This document shows positions 33,547-45,417 of a stretch of DNA of 64,000 nt, one piece after another; the first letter of the stretch is position 1, and every line of letters starts with the position of its first letter. Source of the stretch: Eleusine coracana subsp. coracana (Eukaryota > Streptophyta > Magnoliopsida > Poales > Poaceae); contig CM064434.1 in NCBI GenBank assembly GCA_032690845.1, positions 8,248,108 through 8,312,107 of the forward strand, read 5' to 3'. The position numbers and the translations under genes were made by a program. The notes beneath the pieces are model-generated. The model worked only from the letters and a program-made list of their open reading frames with translations. It was not told the origin of the DNA and ran no database searches.

Positions 33547-34821
33547 TGTAACGTCCCACCCCTCTGAGGCCAGGTCCGCTTACACTTGACAGCTCTCTAG
33601 GACCTGACTGCCCTCACAGACCAACAAGAGTGCTTTCTACGCACATTTTCCTCACTTGTGCGCACCCGGGAATAACTTCCCGATTGGTCACCCATCCTGT
33701 AGGTCAAGCACGCTTAACTTTGGAGTTCTTTAGAGATGAGCTTTCGGAAAAGAAGTTGCAACTCGTTGGTATGAGTATTCTATCAATTCTATTAAGCCCT
33801 AAGCTGGGATATCAGACTCTCTCCCCCTTAGAAGATCGATGTCCTCGTCGATCAACCCCTGGCCAGGAACTTCCCCTCTTAGCCACGTCCGTGTGTCCAG
33901 TGCTAGCGCATGTGTCATGTTGTGTGATCACTCCGGGCCCACACCAGCCATGCACACTATGCCTGCGCAACTGCAACCCCACGTGCCCGTGATACCGTGA
34001 GGGTCGACTCTCATACCAACTCTAACACCCCACCCCTCTGAGGCCGGACCCGCTTACACCAGGCAGCTCTAGAACCTCAAGACTACCCTCACATATCAAC
34101 ATGAGTCTTTTATGCGCATTTTGTCCTCACTCGTGCGCACCCAGAAATAACTTCCCGATCGGTCGGTCGCCCATCCTCCAGGCCAAGCACGCTTAACTTT
34201 AGAGTTCTTTGGAGATGAGTTTCTGGAAAAGAAGTTGCAAGTTATTGGTATGAGTATTCTATCAATCCTATTAAGCCCTGAGCTGGGATATCACACTAAA
34301 GAAGTTGCAACTTGTTCGTATAAGTATTCTATCAATCCTATTAAACCTTGGGCCAGAATGTTACACTCTCACCCCCATAGAAGATCGATGTCCTCATCGA
34401 TCAACCCTAAGCCAGGAACGTCCTCTCTTAGGCACATCCGTGTGCCTAGTGCTAGCGCATGTGCCATGCTGTGTGACCACTCTTTGGGCCCACACCAGCC
34501 ATGCACACCATGCCTGCGCAACTACGACCCCAAGCGCCCGTGAAATTGTGAGGGTCAGCTCTGTTACGAACTATAAAGTCTCGTCCGAGGCCGGACCCGC
34601 TTACACCTGGTCTCTAGGACCAGGAGCAACACGAGTCTTTTCTGTGCACTTTGTCCTCACTCGTGCGCACCTGAGAATAATGTCCTGGTCGGTCACCCAT
34701 CCTCCAGGGCAAGCACACTTAACTTTGAAGTTCTTTTGAGATGAGCTTCGAGAAAAAAAGTTGCAACTTGTTGGTATGAGTATTCTATCAATCCTATTAA
34801 GCCCTAAGCTGGGATATCACA
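33547..34821 (-). mobile_element. Cassandra-like TRIM with three LTRs and two internal regions
   Basis: Three copies of a 250-270-bp terminal repeat alternate with two copies of a roughly 206-bp internal region: LTR 33547-33814, internal 33815-34020, LTR 34021-34364, internal 34365-34571, LTR 34572-34821. The whole is bounded by TACTC at 33542-33546 and TACTC at 34822-34826, a perfect 5-bp duplication. Read on the minus strand, LTRs run TGATATCCC ... TTACA. The internal region starts with a primer-site-like TTGGTATGAGAG and ends with a purine tract AAGGGGGAGAGAG. No coding capacity. 5S-rRNA-like sequence in the LTRs identifies it as Cassandra-type (established TRIM family). Confidence 0.85.
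33686..33731 (-). ncRNA. 5S-rRNA-derived segment in the Cassandra-like LTR
   Basis: On the minus strand the LTR contains AGAACTCCAAAGTTAAGCGT then GCTTG and GGATGGGTGACC, corresponding to plant 5S rRNA AGAACTCCGAAGTTAAGCGT and GGATGGGTGACC. Equivalent segments lie at about 34165-34210 and 34685-34735. In Cassandra the 5S part supplies an internal RNA polymerase III promoter; whether these diverged copies still do is unknown. It is not a functional 5S gene. Confidence 0.8.
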
Positions 34822-34826
34822 TACTC

Positions 34827-35524
34827 CCCCTTTGCTTGGCCGTAGCTAAACCTGTACTGGCAAATAACCAACTGGTAATGAATAGGGAAAATATAGTAAT
34901 GCTATGAATAATCCAGTATCGAATACTAATAATATCAGCAAAAGAACATTCTCCTGTGTTTCCAGACATGTTGTGCTCCCTAAATTTTTGTACATTCAAA
35001 AAAGGAATTGATTCCGTAAAAGATGTGCTCAACCAGTAAATAGAAAATTACTGATATTTTATCTTTGTGAGATTATCAATTTTGTACCAAAGGTGTATTT
35101 TGAGTATACGGAATTAGTATAGCTATCCTGCCTATGACACAACAATCTTGTTTGGCTTGGTCCCGAAACAGAATTCCTTTTTTTTTCTTCTTCGTTCTTT
35201 ATTTGTAGGGAAACTACATGTTATTCAAGGCATCAATAGAAACCCCTATTTTGGGGGTCCTACTTATTTTCATTGTCTTTGGAATAGTAGAATAATTTAA
35301 TTTGGAAGAGTGATCAGGATGAGAAAACCTAAGTTAATGATCAATGGGTTTGGATAAAGAATTTAGGAAGGATATTCTCATATTGACACAATATAAGGAA
35401 AAGTATATGCAAAATCTATCCCTTTTTAGTGAAAAAAACTTTCAATTAAATTGGTTAGTATAAAATACTATCTAAAAAAAATAGAAAAGATGAGAGCTTT
35501 GCCTTTGGAAGAACTGAAAGAACC
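34827..35524. other. No gene recognised
   Basis: AT-rich spacer between the Cassandra-like element and gypsy element A. No motif stands out. Confidence 0.5.
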
Positions 35525-35941
35525 TGTCAAGAGATATTCTCGATAGTAGATCTAGGTATGCGTATGAGTATAAAAGATCGATGGACACAAGACACAGGGT
35601 TTATACAGGTTCAGGCCTCCCGAAGGATAACAACCCTATGTCCTGTTTGGTGTTTCTGTATTGCTAGGGTTCGTATTGGAATTAGGGTTCCAATATGAGT
35701 CTCTGGTTTATCGATGACCCTCTGCCCTCCTTATATATCCAAAGGGCAGAGGTTTACATGGTAATCTTTTAGTCGGTTACAACAGATTCTATCTATCAAC
35801 ATATCTGCTAATCTAACTTGCTGCTTACTTAAACAAATATCTAAGTAAATATCTCCTGGGCCAAATACATCATAACCAAGCCCCCGGCCCACTCGGCCAT
35901 ATAGCCGAGTGGTTAGGTATCCCGGGTACATATGTCCTACA
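35525..35941 (-). repeat. 3' LTR of element A
   Basis: 417 bp, plus-strand TGTCAAGAGATATT ... GTCCTACA. The minus-strand reading starts TGTAGGACATATG. It is about 92-93% identical by eye to the retained part of the LTR at 58180. Confidence 0.85.
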
Positions 35942-36394
35942 GTAGCCCCCAAGAACTTTCCAATGTTGAAAGTGTCGTCGGGATTCATCTCAACATCTTT
36001 TGAAATTGGAAAGTGCTTCTTTTGTTGTAGCTGATAACTTTTCTTCACGGACGCCTAAAAAAAAGGCATACTCTATGATTACAGCCCCCAACTCAGAAGG
36101 TGTTGAGTCTTTACCGAAGCAACTTGTGAGTTCTTTGAAAAATAAATATCCGATATCCAGATTAAAACATAATAATCCTCAAAGCTTAATTACACAGTCT
36201 TTAGATAAATTGCCATCATAACCCAAGGGATGCATCATCAATTTACAAACTATAATCCCAATATTGATGCTACCTCCATCCGAGTGATTTATCGCAAAAT
36301 TGAAATTCCATAGCCCCCAAGATTGGTGATGTATCAGATGGAGTATTATAACACACAAAAAATACAGCCCCCAAGATTGGTGCTGAGATAATCA

Positions 36395-36600
36395 AAGTGA
36401 TTGATCACAAAATCTCGAAAGGTACAACTTCCAAGGTTGAAACCGTAACAATCCAAGTGATTTATCGTTAAATCTCGAAAGGTACAACTTCCAAGGTTGA
36501 AACCGTAACACTCCGAGTGATTTATCGCAAAATCTCAAAAGGTACAACTTCCAAGGTTGAAACTGTAACAATCTGAGTGATTTATCACTAACATCAAGAC
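36395..36600. repeat. 60-bp tandem repeat of element A
   Basis: Units starting GGTACAACTTCCAAGGTTGA begin at 36421, 36481 and 36541, exactly 60 bp apart, with a CGAGTGATTTATCGCAAAAT-type core and weaker copies outward to about 36270. It lies between the 3' LTR and the antisense gene. Confidence 0.9.
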
Positions 36601-36852
36601 CCACAGCGTCCAAGGTTAATGCTAAAATGATTCTCAATAGCACAATAAAGGCACCTACTGATTCACGAGACTGGAATATCGGGTTATGAGAACCCACGAC
36701 CCGTTAGGTTATCCTTCCCTTATAAATGTACCACCGAAACATTCGCATCCCTTCGTCTTCATTTTGCAGCCGCCACCATCAGAGACACTAAAACCCTAGA
36801 TCTCGAAGCTCCATTTCCCCCAACATCTGTGCACAGCTGCTTGCTTGCCTTA

Positions 36853-39800
36853 ATGGCACCAAAGTGAACCCGCCAAAGCACCAGAGCCCAGTCCAAGAAG
36901 CAATCATCTCCTGAGAAAGGCGAGGAAGAAGCCATGTACGACAACCCCGCCGCCATTCAAGAATTCCCGGCATCGGCCATGGATGTGGAAAAGATCAACA
37001 GGATGTTGATTGACGGAGTGCTTCAAGATCAATAAACCGGTGGATGGGTCGAAGCTATAGGTCAGAAATTTCCCCAACCTCCGGTCAACCAAATCACTAT
37101 TTTCTCCTCTTTTTTCTACCGCGGATTTGGAATTCCCTGTTGCGACTTCTTCCGTGGTCTGCTCTTCTTTTATGGCATCAACCTCATCAACCTGAACCCC
37201 AACTCAATCCTTCATATTGCCATTTTTATCCATTTTTATACTTTCAAGGAATTGTTTGTCTTGAAATCGAAGAACAATAGTGTGATCGGAGGGGCTGGCT
37301 TCCAGTTAAGGAATAAATCCAAGTACATCGAAGTACCCCTCCCCTCCACAAACAAAGGTTGGCATGCAGACTGGTTCTATCACGGAAACCATGCCCTGCC
37401 TTTGTTGGAAACGACAGCTGAGGCCCCTACGCCACGTCCCGAGTGGTCAGAAAAAGCCGCTCCAAACAAGCAATCTCAAGTGGATGCCATACTGAAGGAA
37501 ATTGCATTTCTTAAGTACAAAGGATATACTGGAGTACATGTTGCCACAAGATTCATATATCGTCGCGTGCAACCCATCAAGAAACGACACATTCCTGGAT
37601 GGAAGTTTCAAATGGGTTCAGATCCCACAATAGAGGTGCCAGAAAAATTATCAGATAGGGAATTAACTCTACATTTAGAGAATATATTCTCGTCGCTGCT
37701 TAACTGGTCCCCAGGGAACGCGAAATGCGGACATCATGCCAAAACTGATAGAAGTCATGTAAGTTATCTGTTCACCTCTTTGACAGTTGATACTATATCC
37801 TCTATCTTTATCAGTGATTAATATTTTATACGTATTCCAGAACCTGGAGGTTTATGTGTCCAATCCACCATTGCCTCCGACGCCTCAAGGAAGATCACCC
37901 ACACAGCCATCAGCTCCCAAGCGTCGCAAAGCACACATTGAAGATTCTGATGAAGAAGAGTCTCTGGCTGAAAGGACAGCTAGACTGCAAGAAGAAGCTA
38001 AGAAGACAGCTTTAGAAAAGACCTGTGCCACTCAACGGACCATGAAAGAAGATAATAAGGTAAAGCCTGTAGAAGAACAAGTCCATCCGAGTGAGAAGAG
38101 CAAGACAGGCGCCACTAAGGAGCCTACGGGCACGACAGAAAACCCAAGGCCGACTAGCCCCCCACCAAAGGTGTCATGCTTAAAATTTAAACGCCGCCCA
38201 AGGTAAGCAAAGCAGGATAACTTGATTCTTAGCCTTCCAGTAGCTGTCTGTGTAACTCTTATTTGTTTGGTAGGTCAACAGGGACATCATCATCTCATGA
38301 AACTCTGCCTCAAAGCTCAGTTCCTGAAAAAGACCAGGCTGCTCCATCTGACAAGACATCTAGGGATGATGTTCCAGAGCACTCGGCAAAGAAGCCAAGT
38401 GATTCGAGGAGTGCTCCAAAGTATACTCAACTAGAGGCCAGCCATTCTAAGACCCCCACTGTTCCAGACCTAAATGCTCCAGAGGTGGCCACTGCTGCTA
38501 GTACTCCTGCTTCCACCGAACCAGAAGAACCATCGTTGGTATTTGAGAAGATGCCAGAAGCTGCCTACGAATATCCCATTGGTCCGGAGGAAAACATCAC
38601 GCCTGCTCCCATCCACCGAGTGGTGAAAGAAGGCATTCTAGAAGAAACCCCGCCTGCCAGGTCGGTATACCACATTGGCAAATTTGCTATTGCAGGATTT
38701 GACGAGTCGGCAGAGCAAGCCGAGTTGAAGACCTTTGAGGATCACACTGAAAAGGCTTACCACTCATTCCAGGTATACTTTCCTTTTAAAAATAAAATAA
38801 TAATAATAATAATAATTGAATATAGCTGCAGATCGACACATATACATCTTAATGTTGTTGCAGGCCTTGAAAACCCATATGGCTAGCAAAAGCAAACTTT
38901 TGCAACTTATAGAAAGGCACTGTGCAAAAGCCGTGGATCTAGAAGACCAACTTGCTAGGGAAAGGCTTAAAGTCAGACGCCTGTTGGTTGATCTGAAAGC
39001 CCGTTCATCCCAGGTGGATGAACTTCAGTTTAAGCTACAAGGTACGAGAATTGTAAACCCTATACCGTACATGCTACTTGCTGGCCACAATTATTTGACC
39101 TCTCCCATACAGAGGTATCGCAAGCGCTGATGCTGAAGCGTAAAGAAGATGCCAAGTCGGCCACAGAATTTGCCAAATTGCAAGGCCGTATAAAAGAACT
39201 GGAGTCATCTTCCTTGGCCACCGAAGCGTTAAAAGACGAAAACCAAGGCTTAAAAAAGCAGCTCCAGGACTCAGAAGAAGTCAAAAACAACTTTGCAAAG
39301 CTTAAAGATAGCTTCAAAACTATGCAAGAATCCCAAGCCCATTGGTAAAAGAGAGCAGAAGGTAAAAACTGATATACCTATACACATGGGGATTATTCTA
39401 TAAACTGACATGTTTATAAATGACAAATGCTGAAGGGACAATAAAGACTCAAAGGGAGAGAAATACAAAGCTAGAGGCCGAGCTATCCAAAGCTGAACAA
39501 ATTCCAACATACTTTCAAAGAAGTTGAGAAGCTCAAGGAAGATTATGAGGCAAAGGTTGCCACCCTCGAGGCTGAAAAATTAGATGTGGAGAAACATCTA
39601 ATAGGTAAATATTGTTCTCATAATACCTTTATAGCCGATTTCATATGTGCCTGGACATATGTGATTATAGCATTTCTATAGGGTCAAAAAGGTCCTATGA
39701 GCTTTTGCAGAAGAAAGTTATTGAGGGTGATGAAAACCTTTGATGGTCTCTTGCAGCTGTGCAAAAAGATGCGGAAATGGTCGCTCAGTACATCTTCCCC

Positions 39801-40076
39801 GAGGAAAAACCACCTCGGTGCCTAGATCTGCTGACTCGATTGCAGGAGGCTCGGGACCAAGTGAGAGAACACACGCGACATGTTGCGAAACTGGCCGGCG
39901 CTCAAGTGCTGGCTTTAGCGAAGTCTCACATCCCCAGCATAGATCTGGATGTGGTTGCAGAAGGTTTCCATGAAGACCTTTCTGATGAGCAATGCGAATC
40001 TCTTGTTGCCGAGGCACAGAAAACTGCTCACATATTAGCTGACCAGATAGAGTTAGATCCCTTACCAAAGGTGTAA
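36853..40076 (+). pseudogene. Antisense extra gene of element A (Transposase_28-like, coiled coil)
   Basis: Runs opposite to gag-pol. ATG at 36853 (MAPK), but codon 5 is TGA. Exons then give FFYRGFGIPCCDFFRGLLFF, GGAGFQLRNKSKYIEVPLPS, GWHADWFYHGN and FIYRRVQPIKKRHIPGW, which fit the Transposase_28 (putative gypsy type transposon) family. Later exons, separated by GT-AG introns: a Pro/Ser-rich acidic linker with HIEDSDEEESLAER (37849-38201), a second linker (38275-38772), and leucine-heptad helices (38864-39041, 39112-39348). The last exon has DAEMVAQYIFPEEKPPRCLD and ends at 40076. About 40 bp are missing near 37232, which removes the EVFLGIHPYFD block. TATA-like TTATAAAT stands near 36720. 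Function unknown; the family name does not prove transposase activity. Confidence 0.65.
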
Positions 40077-40079
40077 GGA

Positions 40080-40590
40080 TTTGTAAAACTTAACTGGATA
40101 TTATGTTGCACTACTAATACTATAGTATAACTCAGTTCAGTAGACCGCTTGGGCCTAGATTCATTATCAGTGTTGTAATGAATTCTTGGGTCGCACTGCT
40201 TTGTTTGTGTATTGTATGAACTCGTGTTAAACACTCACAACCAATACACAACTCATGTCACCCCTCTAAACAATGCTCCCAACAACTGATATGAACCATG
40301 GGGACTAAGAACCCACTCGGTCAAGCATATGTGAACTGGGAGAATTGCCTTGGTCCGCAACAGACGACATGAACCCTGGGGACTAAGTAACCCACTTGGT
40401 CGACATGTACGAGTTGCGGTGATACCAAGTGTCAGTATTGGAGTCATGATTGATACAATATCATTAATTATTTCATAGAAATCATAAATTCAAAGCATCA
40501 TGACCATGATATATGTATATATATGTATGTAAATGATATAAAATGAACTGATTACAATAAACTATGAAAACTAAGCATAGAAACAACGTA
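40080..40590. other. Spacer between antisense gene and pol in element A
   Basis: Non-coding. Two copies of a phrase like CATG(G)GGACTAAG(T)AACCCACT(C/T)GGTC occur at about 40298 and 40371; element B keeps the same pair at about 51690 and 51765. Here both transcription units end facing each other. Confidence 0.55.
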
Positions 40591-40594
40591 GATG

Positions 40595-41817
40595 TTATAT
40601 GTTCCATGAACTCTGAAGGTCCAACCCATCCTCGCGCATCAATCGGTATGCACCCGGCTGAGTGACTTCGTTTACAATAAAAGGTCCTTCCCATGGAGCC
40701 AATAGCTTATGCTTACAAACCGTAGATTGGACTTGTTTTAGAACCAAATCACCGACCAAAAAACCACGTGATCGAACATTCTTGTCATGATAACGCCTCA
40801 GGCTTTGTTGATATTTCACCGGCCGAACCAAAGTGGCGTCTCATTGTTCTTCTAGAAATAGAAGGTCATCACGCCTATGGCTGTTGGAGGTTTGTTCTTC
40901 ATGTGCTACCACGCGTGGGGAGGCGAATAACACCTCAGTTGGTAACATTGGTTCTGAACCATAAACCAAAGAAAAGGGGGAGTGTCCCATGGCGCGACTT
41001 ACATTAGTTCTAAGACCCCTCAACACCGATGGTAACTCCTGAACCGAAGGCCAAGCATACTTTTCCAATCGATCAAATATACGATTTTTAATTCCAGACA
41101 ACAGGAGGCCGTTTGTCCTCTCAACCTGGCCATTACTCTGCGGATGGGCTGCTGAAGCGTAGCTGATCTTGAAGCCCACCCGGCCCGCAAACTCTTTAAA
41201 CTCTTCTGCCATGAATTGACTACCATTGTCAGTAATGATCTTGTTTGGGGTGCCGAACCGAGTGACTATTTCGGTCATAAATTCGATGGCCTTCTTCGCC
41301 GAAATTTTGCCGACTGGTTTTGCTTCAATCCATTTAGAAAATTTGTCCACCGCCACAAATAGGTAAGTGAAACCTCCTTGAGCCTTCATGAAAGGTCCAA
41401 CAATATCCAAGCCCCATACTAAAAATGACCAAGTTATTGGTATGTTTTGAAGCTCAGTGGCGGGTATGTGCATCTGGCGGGCGAAGAACTGGCAGCCCTC
41501 ACACCTCCGGACGATGTCTTTAGCGTCAGCACAAGCAGTCGACCAAGAAAATCCTTGCCTCATTGCTTTGGCTGCAATTGTAGATAGGCCCGCGTGGTTC
41601 CCACATATGCTGGCAGGAATTTCTCCTAGTATAGCTATGCCCTCATCTCGTGACAAGCATTTCAACAATATCCCATGTGGACTTTGCTTGTACAGGAGGT
41701 GGTTGACCATGCAGTATGACCGGGACTTACGAATAACTCGGAGGGCTTCGTCTTTATTGGTTGGTAACATACCATAGTCTAAATATTCAGTAAATGGAGT
41801 GCGCCAATCTACTTGGA
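40595..41817 (-). pseudogene. Element A integrase region
   Basis: Frames 41770-40841 and 40831-40595 give an HHCC zinc finger (GNHAGLSTIAAKAMRQGF, CEGCQFFARQ) and the integrase core with GLDIVGPF (Asp), ITDNGSQF (Asp) and NGQVERTNG (Glu), so all three catalytic residues are kept. The C-terminal part (GDLVLKQVQS, PGAYRLM, LQSSWNI) has no chromodomain. A frame change lies at about 40835. Integrase inserts the cDNA copy. Upstream pol is broken, so it would not be made as part of a working polyprotein. Confidence 0.85.
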
Positions 41818-41827
41818 TGATAGCTAC

Positions 41828-43500
41828 TTAAGATGTTGCTCCTTGCTTTAGTGCCGACTGCACCACAGTTTGCTGGGGTAGTACAGATGGCTTGTGTAGA
41901 TCATCGAGGAATACTCCATTAGGTATTTTAGATCTGCTAGACCCAAGTTTGGCCAGTTGGTCTGCCTCTTCATTATACTTGTGGAGGACATGCTTATACT
42001 CAATGCCATCAAACTTATCTTCTACATTCCGAACTTCAGTGCAGTAGGCTGTCATGTTGTCATGGGAACAACACCACTCCTTTGTGACTTGGTTAATTAC
42101 TAATGCCGAATCACCAGAGACACTTAATCTTTGGACGCCAAGTGACACAGCTGTCCGAATCCCGTGTAACAAGGCTTCATACTCTGCAGCGTTGTTAGAT
42201 GTGCGGAAGTGCATTTGGAGAACGTACCGCAACTTAGCACCATCTGGGGATGTCAATACGACCCCTACTCCGGCACCCTCCAGTTGTAAGGAACCGTCAA
42301 ACGTCATTCTCCAATGGCTTAGTTCTTACGAGGTGGGTGGTAATTCGCATTCTGTCCACTCGGTGATGAAGTCGGACAGAGCCTGACCTTTGATCGTGTC
42401 GCGAGGTTTGAAGGTAATGTCATATGATCCGTGCTCGATGGCCCACTTGGTTATTTTTCTGGTTGCTTCTCGGTTGTGGAGCAATTCACCCAAACTGAAT
42501 GATGTATGGACCTCGATTGGATGGTCCTCAAAGTAGTGCTTCAACTTCCTAGATGTCATCAATAATTCATAAACTAACTTCTGAAGCTGAAAATACTGTA
42601 CCTTGGATTCTGATAAGACCTCGCTGACGAAATAAACCGGCCGTTGCACCTTTTGAGCCTTGCCATCTTCCACCCGTTCCACCGCCAGCACCGTGCTGAC
42701 CACGTGTATGGTTGCGGAGATGTACAACTACAAATGCTCCTTTGGCTCTAGGGGGTTAATACCAAAGGACCGCTGATGTAGGCCTTAAAGTCGTCCAGAG
42801 CCTTCTGTGCATCATCGTTCCAAACGAATGATTCTTGTTTCTTGAGTAGCTGGAAGAAAGGTAGTCCCCGGACGCCGAGTCGTGACACAAACCGACTGAG
42901 TGCTGCCATGCATCTAGTTAGCTTTTGAATGTCCTTTTGCGAATGCGGGGGTCCCATTCGTATTATGGTGTTTACCGTTTCTAGATTTGCTTCAATCCCT
43001 CTATGCGACACTAGAAAACCGAGTAATTTTCCTGACGGGACGCCGAAGACACATTATTCTGGATTAAGCTTCATGTTGTATTTGCGAAGGTTCCCGAATG
43101 TTTCATCCAAGTCGGATATCAAGTCAGAAGGAGTCATCTTTTGACCACCACATCGTCCACGTAGGCCTCGACGTTTCTTCCTATCTAGCTGTCCAGGCAT
43201 CATTGCATGGTTCACTGATCAATACGTGGGAGGGTGAATGGATCTTTCGGGCAGGCTTGGTTAAGGCCGGTGTAATCCACACACATCCACCACTCCTTAT
43301 TCTTCTTTCGCACCAGGACTGGGTTGGCTAACCAGTCGGGGTGAAAGACTTCCTTAATAAAACCGACTACCAGTAGTTGGCCTATTTCTTTTCTAATCGC
43401 GTCTTTTCGGTCCTGCAAAAATGGTCTAAGTCACTGCCTTACGGGCTTGGCATTTTCTTGAACATGAAGTTTGTGCTCAGCCTTTTCCCTTGGAACACCG
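41828..43500 (-). pseudogene. Element A reverse transcriptase / RNase H, with RT deletion
   Basis: Pieces 43418-43212, 43200-43020, 43011-42748, 42727-42326 and 42307-41828. The RT start (PVLVRKKNKEW, then CVDYTGLNQACPKDPF) is joined at about 43212 directly to sequence for CLDSQIGRNVEAYVDDVVVK. Compared with element B, about 180 bp are missing, taking the LDAYSRYHQI block with its catalytic Asp. RNase H is well kept (MTFDGSLQLEGAGVG, AAEYEALLHGI, SGDSALVINQV). Several in-frame stops follow the deletion. Enzyme inactive. Confidence 0.85.
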
Positions 43501-43732
43501 GGCATATCACAGGGTTTCCATGCAAATATGTCTTTATTATCTCTAAGGAAAAGGATGAGCGCGCTTTCCTATTTATCACCTAAATTGACCCCAATATTGG
43601 TGGTCTTGGATACATCAGTATCATCTAGGTGAATCTTCTTGGAATCCATGGCATCTGTCTGTACCGTGGCCTTCAGCGCCTTCTTGGGGGGTGGGTTGAG
43701 CATGGCCTCCTCCATTGTTGTGATCGCTGCCT

Positions 43733-44341
43733 TCAACTCGACCAGCTTTGATGCCGCCACCTTCTTCTCTGCAACTCACAACTGTCGTTGTCGCAGTCGT
43801 ATGATGTCCGGACATCCGAACGAAGTGAAATGACTCCATTCGGTCCTCGCAGCTTCATCATCATATATGGGTAATGAGGTATGGCCATGAACTTGGCGAT
43901 GGCTGGCCGCCCTATGATGGCGTGGTATGTAGAATCGAGGTCGGCAACCTCAAAGGTAATGCGCTCCATCCTGCAATTCTCTCGAGTGCCGAAAGTCACT
44001 GGCAGAGTAATTTGTCCTAGGGGAACTGTCTGCATGCCAGGGATCACGCCGTGGAATGGCGATCGGCTGGGCTTGAGGTCAATCAAAGGTATGGCGAGCT
44101 CCTTGAAAGTTTTCAGGAAGAGGATGTCCAAACTGCTGCCGCCATCCACCAGGACCCTATTCAGTTGAACTCGGTTGACAGTCGGCGTCAGTACTAAGGG
44201 GTATTTCCCGGGCCTGGGGATATAATCCGGGTGGTTTGACCGATCGAAGGTAATCGGAACCTCAGACCAGCGTAAGTAATGAGGGACCGCTGGTGAGACC
44301 GAATGGACCTCTCCGTATAGGATCTTCTGCTGGCACTTCAA
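43733..44341 (-). pseudogene. Element A protease region
   Basis: A 202-codon frame with RVLVDGGSSLDILFLKTF, the DGGSS-type aspartic protease active site of these gypsy elements, followed by a typical beta-rich core (GTRENCRMERITFEVADL, IIGRPAIAKFMAIPHYPYM). The frame changes at about 43740 on entering the linker to RT. Confidence 0.8.
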
Positions 44342-44965
44342 ATCTGCCGTGGACCTGCCATAGATGTAGTTGACCTCACGATCGGGATCCTAGAATTCCT
44401 CCTTATCCTCATCTTGGTTGTCCTTATCCGAATCTTTTCTGCTGCCCTAGGGGATCCAGGGTGGTCTTTACAGACTTTCAAGGCATGATGTGCGAAGTTC
44501 TTCAGCTTAAAGCACTCCCTGGCTTTGTGAGCACTGTCATGTAACAGACAAGGACCATCAAGAATTTTGTCGAAGTCATCCTGAGTGACTTGTTTCTTCC
44601 TGGTGGGGCGCTCCGTGTTTGCCACCGTCCGGTCTTGCTTGCGCTTCCTATCACCATCCTTGTTTTGGTCGGACGGTCCCGACTGATTACGGTTCTGGGG
44701 TGCCTTATCTTTGTATTGGCAGACTTGGAACAAAGTCGAGTTGCCAGCCGCGTATTTCTCAGCCATGGTGAAGAGTTCCTTGGCCGACAACCCTCAAGCG
44801 GCATCCAACCTACCAATCTTCTTGATGAAATCGTCATCACGAAGTCCACTCTGAAAGGTGGCAATGACTTGAGTGTCTGAGACGTTGGGGATGGTATTCT
44901 TGTCTCGATAGAAGCGTTGGATGTACTCTCGCAATGGCTCTTGGTCCCGCTGCTTGATCCGGGCG
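44338..44965 (-). pseudogene. Element A gag, C-terminal half (cut by element B)
   Basis: Reads ARIKQRDQEPLREYIQRFYR, then SAKELFTMAEKYAAGN and a Lys/Arg-rich nucleocapsid part (KRKQDRTVANTERPTRKK, then CLLHDSAHKARECF). It stops abruptly at AGTTC (44966-44970), where element B starts; the other half resumes at 56582. Frame shift near 44430. Confidence 0.85.
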
Positions 44966-44970
44966 AGTTC

Positions 44971-45368
44971 TGTGGTATATATATACCTGGGATACCTCAC
45001 CACTCGGATATATTGCTGAGTGGGCTGGGGTCCAATAAAGATAAAGACCCATGAAGATAACTACTCGGATTGTTACTTGGAGTACACGACAAGCCAATAC
45101 TAGAGATAGAAAGTTAGAGATAGAGTCCTAGTCAGAAATCATGTTGTAACCGACTAAGACACTTACCATGTAACCCTGCCCCCCGGATATATAAGGAGGG
45201 GCATGGGCTCTTTCATGGAGATCCTGCATAATACACCACACAACACAGGACGTAGGGTTGTTATCCTCCGGTAGGCCCAAACCTGTCTAAACCTTGCGTC
45301 TTGTGTGTCCATCGATATTTCATACCCATACACATACCTAGATCTACTATCGAGAATATCTCTCGATA
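44971..45368 (+). repeat. 5' LTR of element B
   Basis: 398 bp, TGTGGTATATATATACC ... CTCTCGATA (terminal CA changed to TA). Has a TATA-like GGATATATAAGGAGG near 45184. About 25 differences from the 3' LTR by hand count, mostly transitions, i.e. roughly 6%. Confidence 0.92.
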
Positions 45369-45417
45369 GTTGGCACGCTAGGAAGGGGCAGCGTTGAGTG
45401 TAGCTTCGTCGAAATCG

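Noticed and set aside
33686..34735. Possible genuine 5S rRNA genes
   Set aside because: Only part of 5S is present, diverged, and embedded in TRIM LTRs with target duplications.
36392..36697. 101-codon minus-strand frame, and similar frames at 55432-55705 and 61766-62166
   Set aside because: Reading frames through the 60-bp repeat, open because 60 is a multiple of three.
43569..44880. Plus-strand frames opposite element A gag-protease
   Set aside because: Antisense shadows of the minus-strand polyprotein.
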